Source: DASPKM01 sp035628135 (GTDB lineage: Bacteria; Bacteroidota; Bacteroidia; Chitinophagales; Chitinophagaceae). Taken from it: a DNA stretch of 64,000 bases. Below the pieces are notes generated by a model. The model was given only the letters and a program-made list of their open reading frames with translations. It made no database searches and was not told the origin of the DNA. Below are positions 36,826-44,683 of the stretch, in pieces (the stretch's first letter is position 1; each line of letters opens with the position of its first letter). The DNA is taken from assembly GCA_035628135.1 (NCBI GenBank), contig DASPKM010000009.1, positions 248,001 through 312,000 on the forward strand. The letters are read 5' to 3'. Both the position numbers and the translations under genes were made by a program.

Positions 36826-38286
36826 TTATTTAAAAACTATCCCTGTTGATTTCTGGTGATGCAATGGTTTCTTCTTGTCAGGCTCCGAAACGGTGGTTGA
36901 CGTAAACTGCGACTCGTGCACATCGTCCAATACTATCGCCGGGCGATAATCCTTTTTTGCACTGGATAATGTAATATTAGAGAACTGGATATTTTTTGCA
37001 TGCCGTATATAGATGGCCCAGGCAGGCAATTCAATGAACTTCGAAAATTCAGGATAGGATGCAGGCTTCTCCGGGACCTTGTCCAGTTCATCCAAGGATA
37101 TTTTTGCGAACATGGAATTGCCTCCGCCGGGATGCTTTATCTGGATATTATGGAATGTAACATCCGTGATGATGGAACCGGGCAATCCTGCAATGATGAT
37201 GGCTGGAGAAACATTCCTCGGCATGTCTTCTATCGGCCCTTCGTACTCATATCCCGCATCGGGTTTAGTAGCCGGTATTTCTATGGTTACATTCGATATT
37301 TTAATATGCTGCAGTCTTCCTTTTTTACCGCTGATGCGCTCTCCTATCCTAAGAAAAATACCATGGCCTGTATGAACCACAGTGAGGCCATCCACTTCTA
37401 CATTTTCAAGAATGCCGCCGTCCACTGCTTCTAATGCAATAGCCGATCGATAAGTATCGAATACCCTGTTGTTTATGAGCTTGATGTTCCTGAAGCCTCC
37501 TAATGAAGCCGTTCCGAATTTTATGCCGTTTGCGCTAGAACGGATGGTGCAATTTTTAACTATGACGTTCTGGCAAATCTTGGTAGGGTCATGCGATTTC
37601 AGGCAAACACCGTCATCATCGGAATCGATATAAGAGTTGGTGATAGCTACGCTGTCGCAATCCACGATGTCGATGCCATCGTTGTTCCAGAATGCGCGGC
37701 TATCGACGGTTATGCTGTCCACCTGCAGGTTTTTACATTGGTCATAGGTTTGAACCCAGGCCGCTGCGTTCCGCATGGTCACGCCCTTGATAGTTATGTT
37801 CCTGCAAGAGCGCATGTACACCAGCTTGGGCCTGATCTCCACTTCGGGGCGGTCGTTGCGGAACATATCTTTGATAAGTCCTTTGTGTACCAGCGCGGCA
37901 ACATTTCTTGCAACCTGTCTTCCTTGCCCATCGATGACTCCCTTGCCGGTGATGGCGATGTTCTCCTGGTCGTGGCATAATATCAATGCGGTAAATATTT
38001 TCCTGTCGTAATCGAAGGGATTGGTCACGCCCAGCAACACAGCGCCCTCCAGCAAATGCAGGGTAACATTCGACTTAAGATGAATGGTGCCTGTAAGGAA
38101 ACGGCCTACATCGAATACCAACCGGCCTCCGCCCTGCTGGTGAATATAATCGATGGCAAACTGGATGGAACGCGTATTGAGCGTTACCCCATCTGTATGA
38201 ATACCGAACAGCGAAGCTGGATAGTCCTTTGCAGATGCCACCAGGCATTGCAGGCAAATGATCGCGGTAAAATATTTTTTCATCAT
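36826..38286 (-). CDS. Polygalacturonase-like glycoside hydrolase family 28
   Basis: I start at the ATG at 38286 (MMKKYFTAIICLQCLVASA), which gives a signal peptide; the open frame extends to 38364 but would overlap the upstream gene. The 486-residue product has the GH28 beta-helix and catalytic Asp motifs: NNDGIDIVDC and SDDDGVCLKS. The canonical G-H-G of polygalacturonases is replaced by SSANGIKFGTAS, which is common in Bacteroidota GH28 members acting on rhamnogalacturonan or branched pectin. It is the last gene of the operon with GH106, 13 bp downstream of it. Confidence 0.93.
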   Translation of the reverse strand: MMKKYFTAIICLQCLVASAKDYPASLFGIHTDGVTLNTRSIQFAIDYIHQQGGGRLVFDVGRFLTGTIHLKSNVTLHLLEGAVLLGVTNPFDYDRKIFTALILCHDQENIAITGKGVIDGQGRQVARNVAALVHKGLIKDMFRNDRPEVEIRPKLVYMRSCRNITIKGVTMRNAAAWVQTYDQCKNLQVDSITVDSRAFWNNDGIDIVDCDSVAITNSYIDSDDDGVCLKSHDPTKICQNVIVKNCTIRSSANGIKFGTASLGGFRNIKLINNRVFDTYRSAIALEAVDGGILENVEVDGLTVVHTGHGIFLRIGERISGKKGRLQHIKISNVTIEIPATKPDAGYEYEGPIEDMPRNVSPAIIIAGLPGSIITDVTFHNIQIKHPGGGNSMFAKISLDELDKVPEKPASYPEFSKFIELPAWAIYIRHAKNIQFSNITLSSAKKDYRPAIVLDDVHESQFTSTTVSEPDKKKPLHHQKSTGIVFK

Positions 38287-38299
38287 AGCAGCAGGTGTT

Positions 38300-41194
38300 T
38301 TAATAAAGGGTGACAGGCCCCAGCAAACCCGTGGGCTGAAGCGGCTGCGTGGTCCGGCCTTCATTGGTCCAGAATTGTGCGGCCCTGTTATCTTTCAGGC
38401 TTTTCATATAGTTACCCATAGTAGTGACGATCTTGATCGTGATCCAATTCTTACCTTGTTCAACACAACCCCTGATGTCATAAATTCTCCTGCCGTACCA
38501 TTGAGTGCCGACCTTCATTCCATTGAGCATTACTTCTGAAACGCCGAATGCTTTCCCCAGGTTAAGGTATTGGAATGAAGCGGCATGGTCTGCCATAAAA
38601 TTATTGGAATAAAAAATGGTTCCGCAAAAATTTGCCCATTCGGCTATATCTTTCAGGTCTGCCAGCTTATCCAATGATGTTGCAATGACTGATCCATTGA
38701 TATGCTCTCCCATCACTCTCCAGGGACTGTTGATCGATGTTGATGTTGCACTGCCGGTTGGTGTTGACTTGTACACAGGTCCACTTTTCTCTTTATCGAA
38801 TACCAGCAGTTTCAGATCAGACGGTTGCAGGTCTAAGGAGATCCTATTGGCGCCATCTGTCAACCTGTACCGTTCACCGCTTGCCGCATCCCAGATCCAC
38901 GCCTGTTTCCTCGCAATAATGGAAGGCGAAGGATCGATATTGATCTTGTACGAAGCATTCATATTCGAGTTGATAAATATGAGCACTTCTGTATCTTTTG
39001 CCTGGTACCTGACCTGTGTTATGAACTTGTTTGGCGAAGGGATGTGCACGTAGGGGCGCAGACCATGCATGTGCTGTACCATTTTAAACCATGCCGTATG
39101 GTCCTTGCCCGGTGCCTCTAAAAGAACACAACGCTCTTTGTATGATTGCATTTTTTGTACCCAGTCCTGCACCTGTTTGTCTCTTTGCACATGATTGTCG
39201 AGCCCAGGCGCTTTCGATGGATAAGTTTCGATAAAGAATATTCTTCCGCCCAATGCAACAAAATCGAATAGTCTTTTAGCGGTGGCGGGCTCCAGGGAAT
39301 CTACCTGCGTGCAAAATATGCTGTGGTATTTTCGCGGGCCATACACCAGGTAACCATCTTTAATGGTTGAATCACGGATCACTTGTTCTGAAATATAATC
39401 ACAGGCGTTTCCATTCTGGTGAATGGATTCCCATACCAATGTCTGCCATGCGGGATGCATCACCGAAGGAAAGGGATCGTTTTGTGCGCTGTGCATGCTC
39501 CACAGGTCGGCAATGGGCGGCAATACCGCGATGTCAGCAAACATTGTGGCCTGTTGCAACAACGCCGAGAGCCTCGCCTTATAATCAGTGAAATGTTTAA
39601 AATAGGGCCACCATGGATTTCTTTCATTGATAAAAGTTCCATAGATCACCCAACCGGGAAACGGCGCTTCGGGAGGAGAATAATTGAATCCATGAAAAAT
39701 GGGATGCGTGATGCCCGAAATAATGCTTTGGTCAGCGGCGACCTTCATCAGCTCGAGCGATTCATTGAATACATGGTGAATGTTCGTGAGTTCTTCGCAG
39801 CTGATGAGTTTTTTACCTTTCAGGTGTGCCGCCGATGAAACGAATTTATTCATTACGGTATACGCCCTACCTATACGGTAGTCTTCCTCACTCATCCTGA
39901 TGCCCAGTCCCGGCCTGATCCATGTTTCTCCTTCGGGAATGTCGACACCGAAACTTCCCTCCAACGGAAAGTATCCCCTTCCATAGGCCTGCACGCGTGA
40001 TTTCACTTTATTTTCCTTACACCAATCGATAAATGTTTGTGCAAACCGCTCTGTGAGCAATTCGGTTTTTGTCAGCTCAAAATCGTACCGTACCCGTTCG
40101 ATGGTTTGCCTGAAGGCCTCGCCTTGCGATGCGCCGTAATCATATACCTGCGGGAAATTGAAAGTATTTGTTTCATAAATATTCATATAGCTCGGAGGGT
40201 TTGGCCGGTAATAAGTATTACCCATGGCCGTTGTTCTGAACAGTATAAAAGGAAGCCACGGGTTCAGCTCGTATCCTCTGCGTTTTTGAAACTCAAACGC
40301 CATGTCTGAGCACCAGTTGCCGCCTTCCAGTTCGAGGCTGTCGGTAAAGAAAGAACGAATTTGGGATGATAGCGGTCCCAGTTTCGACTGAATGGTACCG
40401 CTCATTTTATCGAGGTATTTTTTTACCGCTTCTTTGTTATAATGATTAAGCACGGGCCCTGTTGCACCAGGAGCGCCCTGGATCACTTCCAAAAAGCCAT
40501 GGATCTTTACCAATGCGTATAAAACATGTCTTCCTTTTGGCACCTTGCAGTGTATTGTGCCATTGGGTATTTGATCCGAAAGGTCCCGCACATCTTGTAT
40601 ATTATTGATGACGTCGGGGGCCAATTGCACCGAGAGCATTTCCATGGTGCGGCCTGGAAAAGGAGAACTGATGGATGGATCGGCTTCTTTAAATAAATCG
40701 AAAAGCGATACTTCATAATCCAGCGGGCCCTCCAGTTTTTTATTGGCGACCACCACTACTTGTGCTCTTTCTTCGCCTTGCAGCCATTCTGCGCCGAACG
40801 GCCATCCCGATCCTACGATCAGGTCGCAAGTCAGTCCTAATGACCTTGCTTCATCAAAACTGAATTTCAACATATCGATCCATTCCGGGCTTAACCACTG
40901 CAGCGAAGGCTTACCCAGATCATCTGTTCGCGCAGGGAACTTTACTGGATTGATCTCTACGCCGCCAATGCCTGCTTGCTTCAGCAATCGAAGTTCTCTT
41001 GCCAGTTCGCCACGCTCTATCTTGTCACCATTCCACCACCAGCGTACAAATGGCCGGTAAATAGTGTCTGGATTTTTAAAAATGGAATATAGATCTGCTG
41101 TGGCTTCAGTACCGGAAGAAAAAACGAGCAGCTTCCTTAATTGATAGCCGCCGGTGATGATGGAGCCCTTTATAATAAAATTTCTTCTGTTCAA
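38300..41194 (-). CDS. Alpha-L-rhamnosidase, GH106-like, with Tat-type signal
   Basis: I place the start at TTG 41194, which overlaps the upstream stop as TTGA, giving 964 residues. The longer frame to 41341 would run 150 bases into the upstream gene. From this start the protein opens with NRRNFIIKGSII, a twin-arginine-like export signal. Catalytic-domain landmarks of GH106 follow (YRPFVRWWWNGDKIERGELA, GIGGVEINPVKFP, LIVGSGWPFG, SCEELTNIHHVF). GH106 cuts terminal alpha-1,2-linked rhamnose, for example from rhamnogalacturonan. The C-terminus is a beta-sandwich (SNNFMADHAASFQYLNLGKA) typical of the family. It stands between the TIM-barrel isomerase and GH28 in one operon. Confidence 0.92.
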   Translation of the reverse strand: MNRRNFIIKGSIITGGYQLRKLLVFSSGTEATADLYSIFKNPDTIYRPFVRWWWNGDKIERGELARELRLLKQAGIGGVEINPVKFPARTDDLGKPSLQWLSPEWIDMLKFSFDEARSLGLTCDLIVGSGWPFGAEWLQGEERAQVVVVANKKLEGPLDYEVSLFDLFKEADPSISSPFPGRTMEMLSVQLAPDVINNIQDVRDLSDQIPNGTIHCKVPKGRHVLYALVKIHGFLEVIQGAPGATGPVLNHYNKEAVKKYLDKMSGTIQSKLGPLSSQIRSFFTDSLELEGGNWCSDMAFEFQKRRGYELNPWLPFILFRTTAMGNTYYRPNPPSYMNIYETNTFNFPQVYDYGASQGEAFRQTIERVRYDFELTKTELLTERFAQTFIDWCKENKVKSRVQAYGRGYFPLEGSFGVDIPEGETWIRPGLGIRMSEEDYRIGRAYTVMNKFVSSAAHLKGKKLISCEELTNIHHVFNESLELMKVAADQSIISGITHPIFHGFNYSPPEAPFPGWVIYGTFINERNPWWPYFKHFTDYKARLSALLQQATMFADIAVLPPIADLWSMHSAQNDPFPSVMHPAWQTLVWESIHQNGNACDYISEQVIRDSTIKDGYLVYGPRKYHSIFCTQVDSLEPATAKRLFDFVALGGRIFFIETYPSKAPGLDNHVQRDKQVQDWVQKMQSYKERCVLLEAPGKDHTAWFKMVQHMHGLRPYVHIPSPNKFITQVRYQAKDTEVLIFINSNMNASYKINIDPSPSIIARKQAWIWDAASGERYRLTDGANRISLDLQPSDLKLLVFDKEKSGPVYKSTPTGSATSTSINSPWRVMGEHINGSVIATSLDKLADLKDIAEWANFCGTIFYSNNFMADHAASFQYLNLGKAFGVSEVMLNGMKVGTQWYGRRIYDIRGCVEQGKNWITIKIVTTMGNYMKSLKDNRAAQFWTNEGRTTQPLQPTGLLGPVTLY

Positions 41195-42042
41195 TGGGAA
41201 GGATTTAAAATTTGCCGGTAGCGCTTTTCTAAGAATGATTTCATCCAGCTGTTCAACCGCCATTGTTCCTGCTGCGGTGTTCCCTGCCTGTTGGCAAATA
41301 CCATGTATGGCGGTGGCCCGAATTCGGGAGTGATAGTGCATTCACTTGCGCCGGCGGCCATCCTGGTCTCGATCCATTTGTCCCAGATGGCTAAATGTGC
41401 CTGCAGCGCTTCTGCATATTCCGGTGCAGATGGTTCCCACACCTGCGGGCCTTCAGCATGTCCTACCCTTGCATGGATATGGCGTGCATGCGCAATGGCT
41501 TCCCGCACGGCTTCCTGCTGATCGGCCAGGTAACTTTCCGAAACGCAGAACCAGTGGGAAACGTCGAGCGTAATATGCAGGTCAGGATATTTTTTCAGGA
41601 AAGGATGCACGAGGTGTGCGGCGTACGTCCATTTATTGCGATGCGTTTCCTGGTAAATGGGAATGCCGGTCTGCTCACTGACTGTCGCGCAACATTGCAG
41701 GCAGTCTTCTATTTGTTGTTGGGTAAAGTATTCCCTGCCGGTTTGAGAGCTGATGTGTATTGGAGCAATGTCCTCGTTGCTGATGGCAGTAAGGTCGAGC
41801 AATTGATTTTTTAATGCTGATAAATAGTCCCCGAAATCTTCATAGTGCCCGGTAACAGTAGTTACAATTGCAAACTGAAGTTGATATTGCTGCAACAACC
41901 GGAGTACTTCCTGGTGATTGGATTGTTCACCATAGGGAAACCATTCAATACCGGCGAACCCCGCATTTTTTACATCGGATAGAAAAGTTTCCCAGTCTGT
42001 ATTTTCAAATCCCCACCTGGGAAAAAGGAATTTGATTGTCAT
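41191..42042 (-). CDS. Sugar phosphate isomerase/epimerase family (TIM barrel)
   Basis: The 283-residue product begins MTIKFLFPRWGFENTDWETF and shows the IolE/xylose-isomerase-like barrel: GFAGIEWFPYG, then IYQETHRNKWTY with a metal-binding Glu, ITLDVSHWFCVSE with Asp and His, HARVGHAEGPQ and TITPEFGPPPY. These strands hold the divalent-metal ligands of the family. It should be cytoplasmic. The natural substrate is unknown; uronate or rhamnose-derived sugars are plausible from context. Its start overlaps the PhyH stop by four bases and its stop overlaps the GH106 start by four bases. Confidence 0.88.
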   Translation of the reverse strand: MTIKFLFPRWGFENTDWETFLSDVKNAGFAGIEWFPYGEQSNHQEVLRLLQQYQLQFAIVTTVTGHYEDFGDYLSALKNQLLDLTAISNEDIAPIHISSQTGREYFTQQQIEDCLQCCATVSEQTGIPIYQETHRNKWTYAAHLVHPFLKKYPDLHITLDVSHWFCVSESYLADQQEAVREAIAHARHIHARVGHAEGPQVWEPSAPEYAEALQAHLAIWDKWIETRMAAGASECTITPEFGPPPYMVFANRQGTPQQEQWRLNSWMKSFLEKRYRQILNPSH

Positions 42043-42872
42043 GCGGTCACCGGGGTTGATGCTTTATAAATCAGCGGATTTTGCCGGTCGTTGTTGAGCG
42101 GGTCGCCGATCTTTAAGCTTTGCAGGTATTCCTCGGGCAGAATATTCGGCTCTCCATTAAAGGTATTGCCTTCGGGCATGTAGTTGCAGGTCATGGCGCG
42201 GCGGAATCCGTTCGTCATGTTCGCATTGGCGCCATGTACGGTAAGTCCGTTGTGAAATGAGCAACTGCCTGCTTTCATGGGCGCTGCAACTGGTCTTGTA
42301 TTTCTTAATTGAGGATATATATCGAAAATGCCATCCATATTTCTTCCAATGGTGATCTTATTAAAATTGGTCACTTTATGTGAGCCGGGAATGAAGAACA
42401 GGCAACCATTTTCGAGCGTTGCATCATCCAATGCCACCCAGATAGAAAGCGCACGGCGGTCATCGAAAGACCAAAATGGAGTATCCAGGTGCCAGGCCGT
42501 GGGATTGGCCCAGGGACGTTTGAACAGTGCCTGGTCGTGCCAGATGCGTATGCCGTTTGCTCCCGATAGTTGCGCGGCCATTTTACCGAGGCGTTCATCC
42601 ATCATCAGTTCCCTTACTCCATCATTGGTTTGCCAGAGGTTCAGCAACTGGTCGAACACTTTCGCGAAGTAATCTGAATCTTCGTTGATGCCGTCTGCTT
42701 CGCCGGTCTTTACGTCCCTGCCGGGGATCTTTATACCTGCTCTTTCTTCTACTGCTTTGGAAACGGTTTTGCGCCAATGCTCGAGTTCGCCGGGCGAGAG
42801 AAAATTTTCGATAACGATAAACCCATCTTCGCGGTATTGTTGTATTTGTTTTTCGGTGAGTTGGGAGTTCAT
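42039..42872 (-). CDS. Phytanoyl-CoA dioxygenase (PhyH) family Fe(II)/2-oxoglutarate oxygenase, first gene of GH106/GH28 operon
   Basis: The 277-residue product has H128-x-D130 (AWHLDTPFW), distal His213 (TVHGANANMTNGFRR) and the 2-oxoglutarate Arg around residue 224. The conserved IPGSHKV and the WVALDDAT strand confirm the fold. It should be cytoplasmic. It heads a four-gene operon with coupled starts and stops. In other Bacteroidota, PhyH proteins also sit beside sugar isomerases, so oxidation of a sugar or a methylated sugar is a fair guess, but no substrate can be read from the sequence. It is only distantly similar to the PhyH protein at 5333-6214. Confidence 0.92.
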   Translation of the reverse strand: MNSQLTEKQIQQYREDGFIVIENFLSPGELEHWRKTVSKAVEERAGIKIPGRDVKTGEADGINEDSDYFAKVFDQLLNLWQTNDGVRELMMDERLGKMAAQLSGANGIRIWHDQALFKRPWANPTAWHLDTPFWSFDDRRALSIWVALDDATLENGCLFFIPGSHKVTNFNKITIGRNMDGIFDIYPQLRNTRPVAAPMKAGSCSFHNGLTVHGANANMTNGFRRAMTCNYMPEGNTFNGEPNILPEEYLQSLKIGDPLNNDRQNPLIYKASTPVTA

Positions 42873-42929
42873 AGTCGCACTGGTTTTACGTATTGAAAGA
42901 TACGTTTTATTGTTTAAAGAAGTACACAG

Positions 42930-43190
42930 TTACCGTGGCTTATTCCGGCTGCGGAGCGTGCCTTTTAGCCTATAAAAGAAGAAGACCAAGACAAGTGTTC
43001 CGATAAAAATTATTGGAAAGTATTGCAGTGAAAGAAAGGCCGTGTATACTGCCTGGTCGCGATAGTCAGCACCATATTTCTCGTCACCTCCGATGAGCGT
43101 ACCGAAGAGGAATAGGCTGCAAAGGGATGTTTGAATGAGGAATGCGATGAAGAAGGACGTTTTGAGAATTGCAATTGGTTTGACTTTCAT
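42930..43190 (-). CDS. Small two-helix membrane protein, unknown
   Basis: The 86-residue product has two hydrophobic helices (SFFIAFLIQTSLCSLFLFG and YFPIIFIGTLVLVFFFY) joined by a charged loop (GDEKYGADYRDQ) and a basic C-terminus (RLKGTLRSRNKPR). I do not recognise a family. It lies 57 bp upstream of the PhyH gene on the same strand. Confidence 0.65.
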   Translation of the reverse strand: MKVKPIAILKTSFFIAFLIQTSLCSLFLFGTLIGGDEKYGADYRDQAVYTAFLSLQYFPIIFIGTLVLVFFFYRLKGTLRSRNKPR

Positions 43191-43377
43191 TGATGATTTG
43201 TTGTTCCTGATACCAGTTAGTCCTCAAGTTAATGATCTTCTTTGTAAGTAAGTTTAAACGTACATAAGCGCAGCTTACACAGGATGTCGCCTAAAACCCG
43301 TATTTTTACGGGTGAAAATATTTAAGCCATTCTATACTTTTACCGCCAATGTAGCTTTAACCCTTCAACCAACTCTT

Positions 43378-43830
43378 ATGACCTTACTTCCCAACGAGCA
43401 ACAATTGATTGTTTCCAATGCCGGCAAGATCATTCTTACCAACTTAAGGATTTTCATGAAAGAATCAGAGGGATCGGGTTCGTATATCATCAGCATTTTC
43501 CTGGAAAAGATCAGCTCTGTAGAGTCACGGCATAAAACCAACCCTCTATTGGGTTTGATAGGTACTTTGCTGGTGATCGTTGGTCTGTACCTGTATGCTT
43601 CGCAGCCTTATGCCGGCAACGCACCCATGCTGTTCATCATCACGGGCGTGATCCTGATAATATTGTATTATGCAACCCGCAAGCATGTAGTCACCATTGC
43701 TTCCGACGGAGGCCGGGCTCTAAACTTTGAAGCCGGCGGTATCAGCGAAGCGGAGATAGAAAAATTCCTTACCGATGTTCAGGATGCTAAATTAAAAAGG
43801 ATAACCGCAATAACTTCAGCAGCCCTTTAA
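43378..43830 (+). CDS. Membrane protein with bacterial PH-like segment
   Basis: I start at the ATG at 43378 (MTLLPNEQQLIVSNAGKI), giving 150 residues; the frame also opens at GTG 43312. The first part, LPNEQQLIVSNAGKIILTNLRI, resembles bacterial PH domains, in which this strand pair is characteristic. Two hydrophobic helices follow (LIGTLLVIVGLYLYA and MLFIITGVILIILYYA), then a short cytoplasmic tail (VTIASDGGRALNFEAGG). The function is unknown. Confidence 0.7.
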   Translation: MTLLPNEQQLIVSNAGKIILTNLRIFMKESEGSGSYIISIFLEKISSVESRHKTNPLLGLIGTLLVIVGLYLYASQPYAGNAPMLFIITGVILIILYYATRKHVVTIASDGGRALNFEAGGISEAEIEKFLTDVQDAKLKRITAITSAAL

Positions 43831-43946
43831 ATAGCATGCGCTATTGCATCCACACGAGCTTTTTAAGTTGAGAAGAGATTTGGAGTCGGTGATGTTTAAA
43901 TGACGTTCGCTTCCAATATGGCTCAGAAATTGCATTGCATGGTTTT

Positions 43947-44162
43947 ATGGATAGATATGAATTAAAACTGGAAGCTCCCTGGCCCGAAGTAAAAAATATG
44001 CTTCAGGAAATCAATATGGACCTAACCGACGAAGACCTTTCGTATGAACCGGGAAAAGAAACGGAATTACTGAAACGGTTGTCCCGCAAACTGAACAAAA
44101 GCATACCTGAGGTCAAAGGATGGATCGAAAGTGTCTCGCACAATAAGGGGCTTGCTTATTAG
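43947..44162 (+). CDS. CsbD-like general stress protein
   Basis: The 71-residue product (ATG 43947) resembles CsbD: APWPEVKNMLQEINMDLTDE, DLSYEPGKETELLKRLSRKL and KSIPEVKGWIESV fit the pattern of a short helical, acidic family with an L-T-D-(D/E)-D-L core. CsbD proteins are abundant under general stress in many bacteria, with no known biochemical activity. It stands just upstream of and convergent with the tmRNA terminator. Confidence 0.75.
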   Translation: MDRYELKLEAPWPEVKNMLQEINMDLTDEDLSYEPGKETELLKRLSRKLNKSIPEVKGWIESVSHNKGLAY

Positions 44163-44166
44163 CAAT

Positions 44167-44210
44167 AAAAAACCCGCCTACGCTTTACGGTGGTAAAGGT
44201 TCAGCGGGCC
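44167..44210 (-). terminator. Terminator of tmRNA gene
   Basis: On the minus strand a compound hairpin pairs CCCGC with GCGGG and an inner TTTAC with GTAAA, followed by six T. It begins immediately after the tmRNA 3' end. Confidence 0.8.
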
Positions 44211-44212
44211 AA

Positions 44213-44586
44213 GGTGGAGGTGGCGGGAATCGAACCCGCGTCCAAACATATTCTCCAAAAGCTTTCTACATGCTTATTTCCTTATTAATTGTCGGAATGA
44301 GGCAGGAAAAGAACAAACCAACCACATCCTTAGCTGCATGGTCTTAAGCAACCCGCACAGCCTTGGGTTGCAGCATCCTGTATTTGTTTGTTGAGTCGGC
44401 GGTGATGCGTGGTAACAGGAAAACCTGCAATCACGGCCCTAATGACTATCTAATCACTGATTAGGCAGCCATGGCATACTGAGTATTGCCATTTGATGTT
44501 TGAATATTCAGATTTACGTGCTAATTATCCAACGCACGGCATGCTTACACCTTCAAAGATCTATGCTGTCAAAACCAGGCACCCCC
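44213..44586 (-). ncRNA. ssrA: tmRNA (ssrA), trans-translation RNA
   Basis: The minus strand starts GGGGGTGCCTGGTTTTGACAG and ends GGTTCGATTCCCGCCACCTC and CACC, so 5' GGGGGTG pairs with 3' CACCTCC as a tRNA-like acceptor stem and a T-arm is present. The tag frame reads GGC AAT ACT CAG TAT GCC ATG GCT GCC TAA, giving the degradation tag GNTQYAMAA. The final A of CCA is not encoded (CCT in the sequence). tmRNA rescues stalled ribosomes together with SmpB. It is a one-piece gene of about 374 nt. Confidence 0.95.
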
Positions 44587-44683
44587 GGTTATAAATTACT
44601 CAAAAACAGCCTGTAAAATTACAAAAATCTGCCGTTTTTCAGGCACCCCCTACCGTTAAAATTGATTAACGTAGTTTCATGCC

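Noticed and set aside
41195..41341. Extended N-terminus of the GH106 protein
   Set aside because: It would overlap the isomerase gene by 150 bp and hide the Tat-type signal; the TTGA-coupled TTG start is better.
43312..43377. N-terminal extension of the PH-like protein from GTG
   Set aside because: The ATG at 43378 starts directly at the conserved LPNEQ segment of the domain.
44213..44240. tRNA 3' half
   Set aside because: The T-arm and acceptor sequence belong to the tmRNA; no anticodon arm follows.
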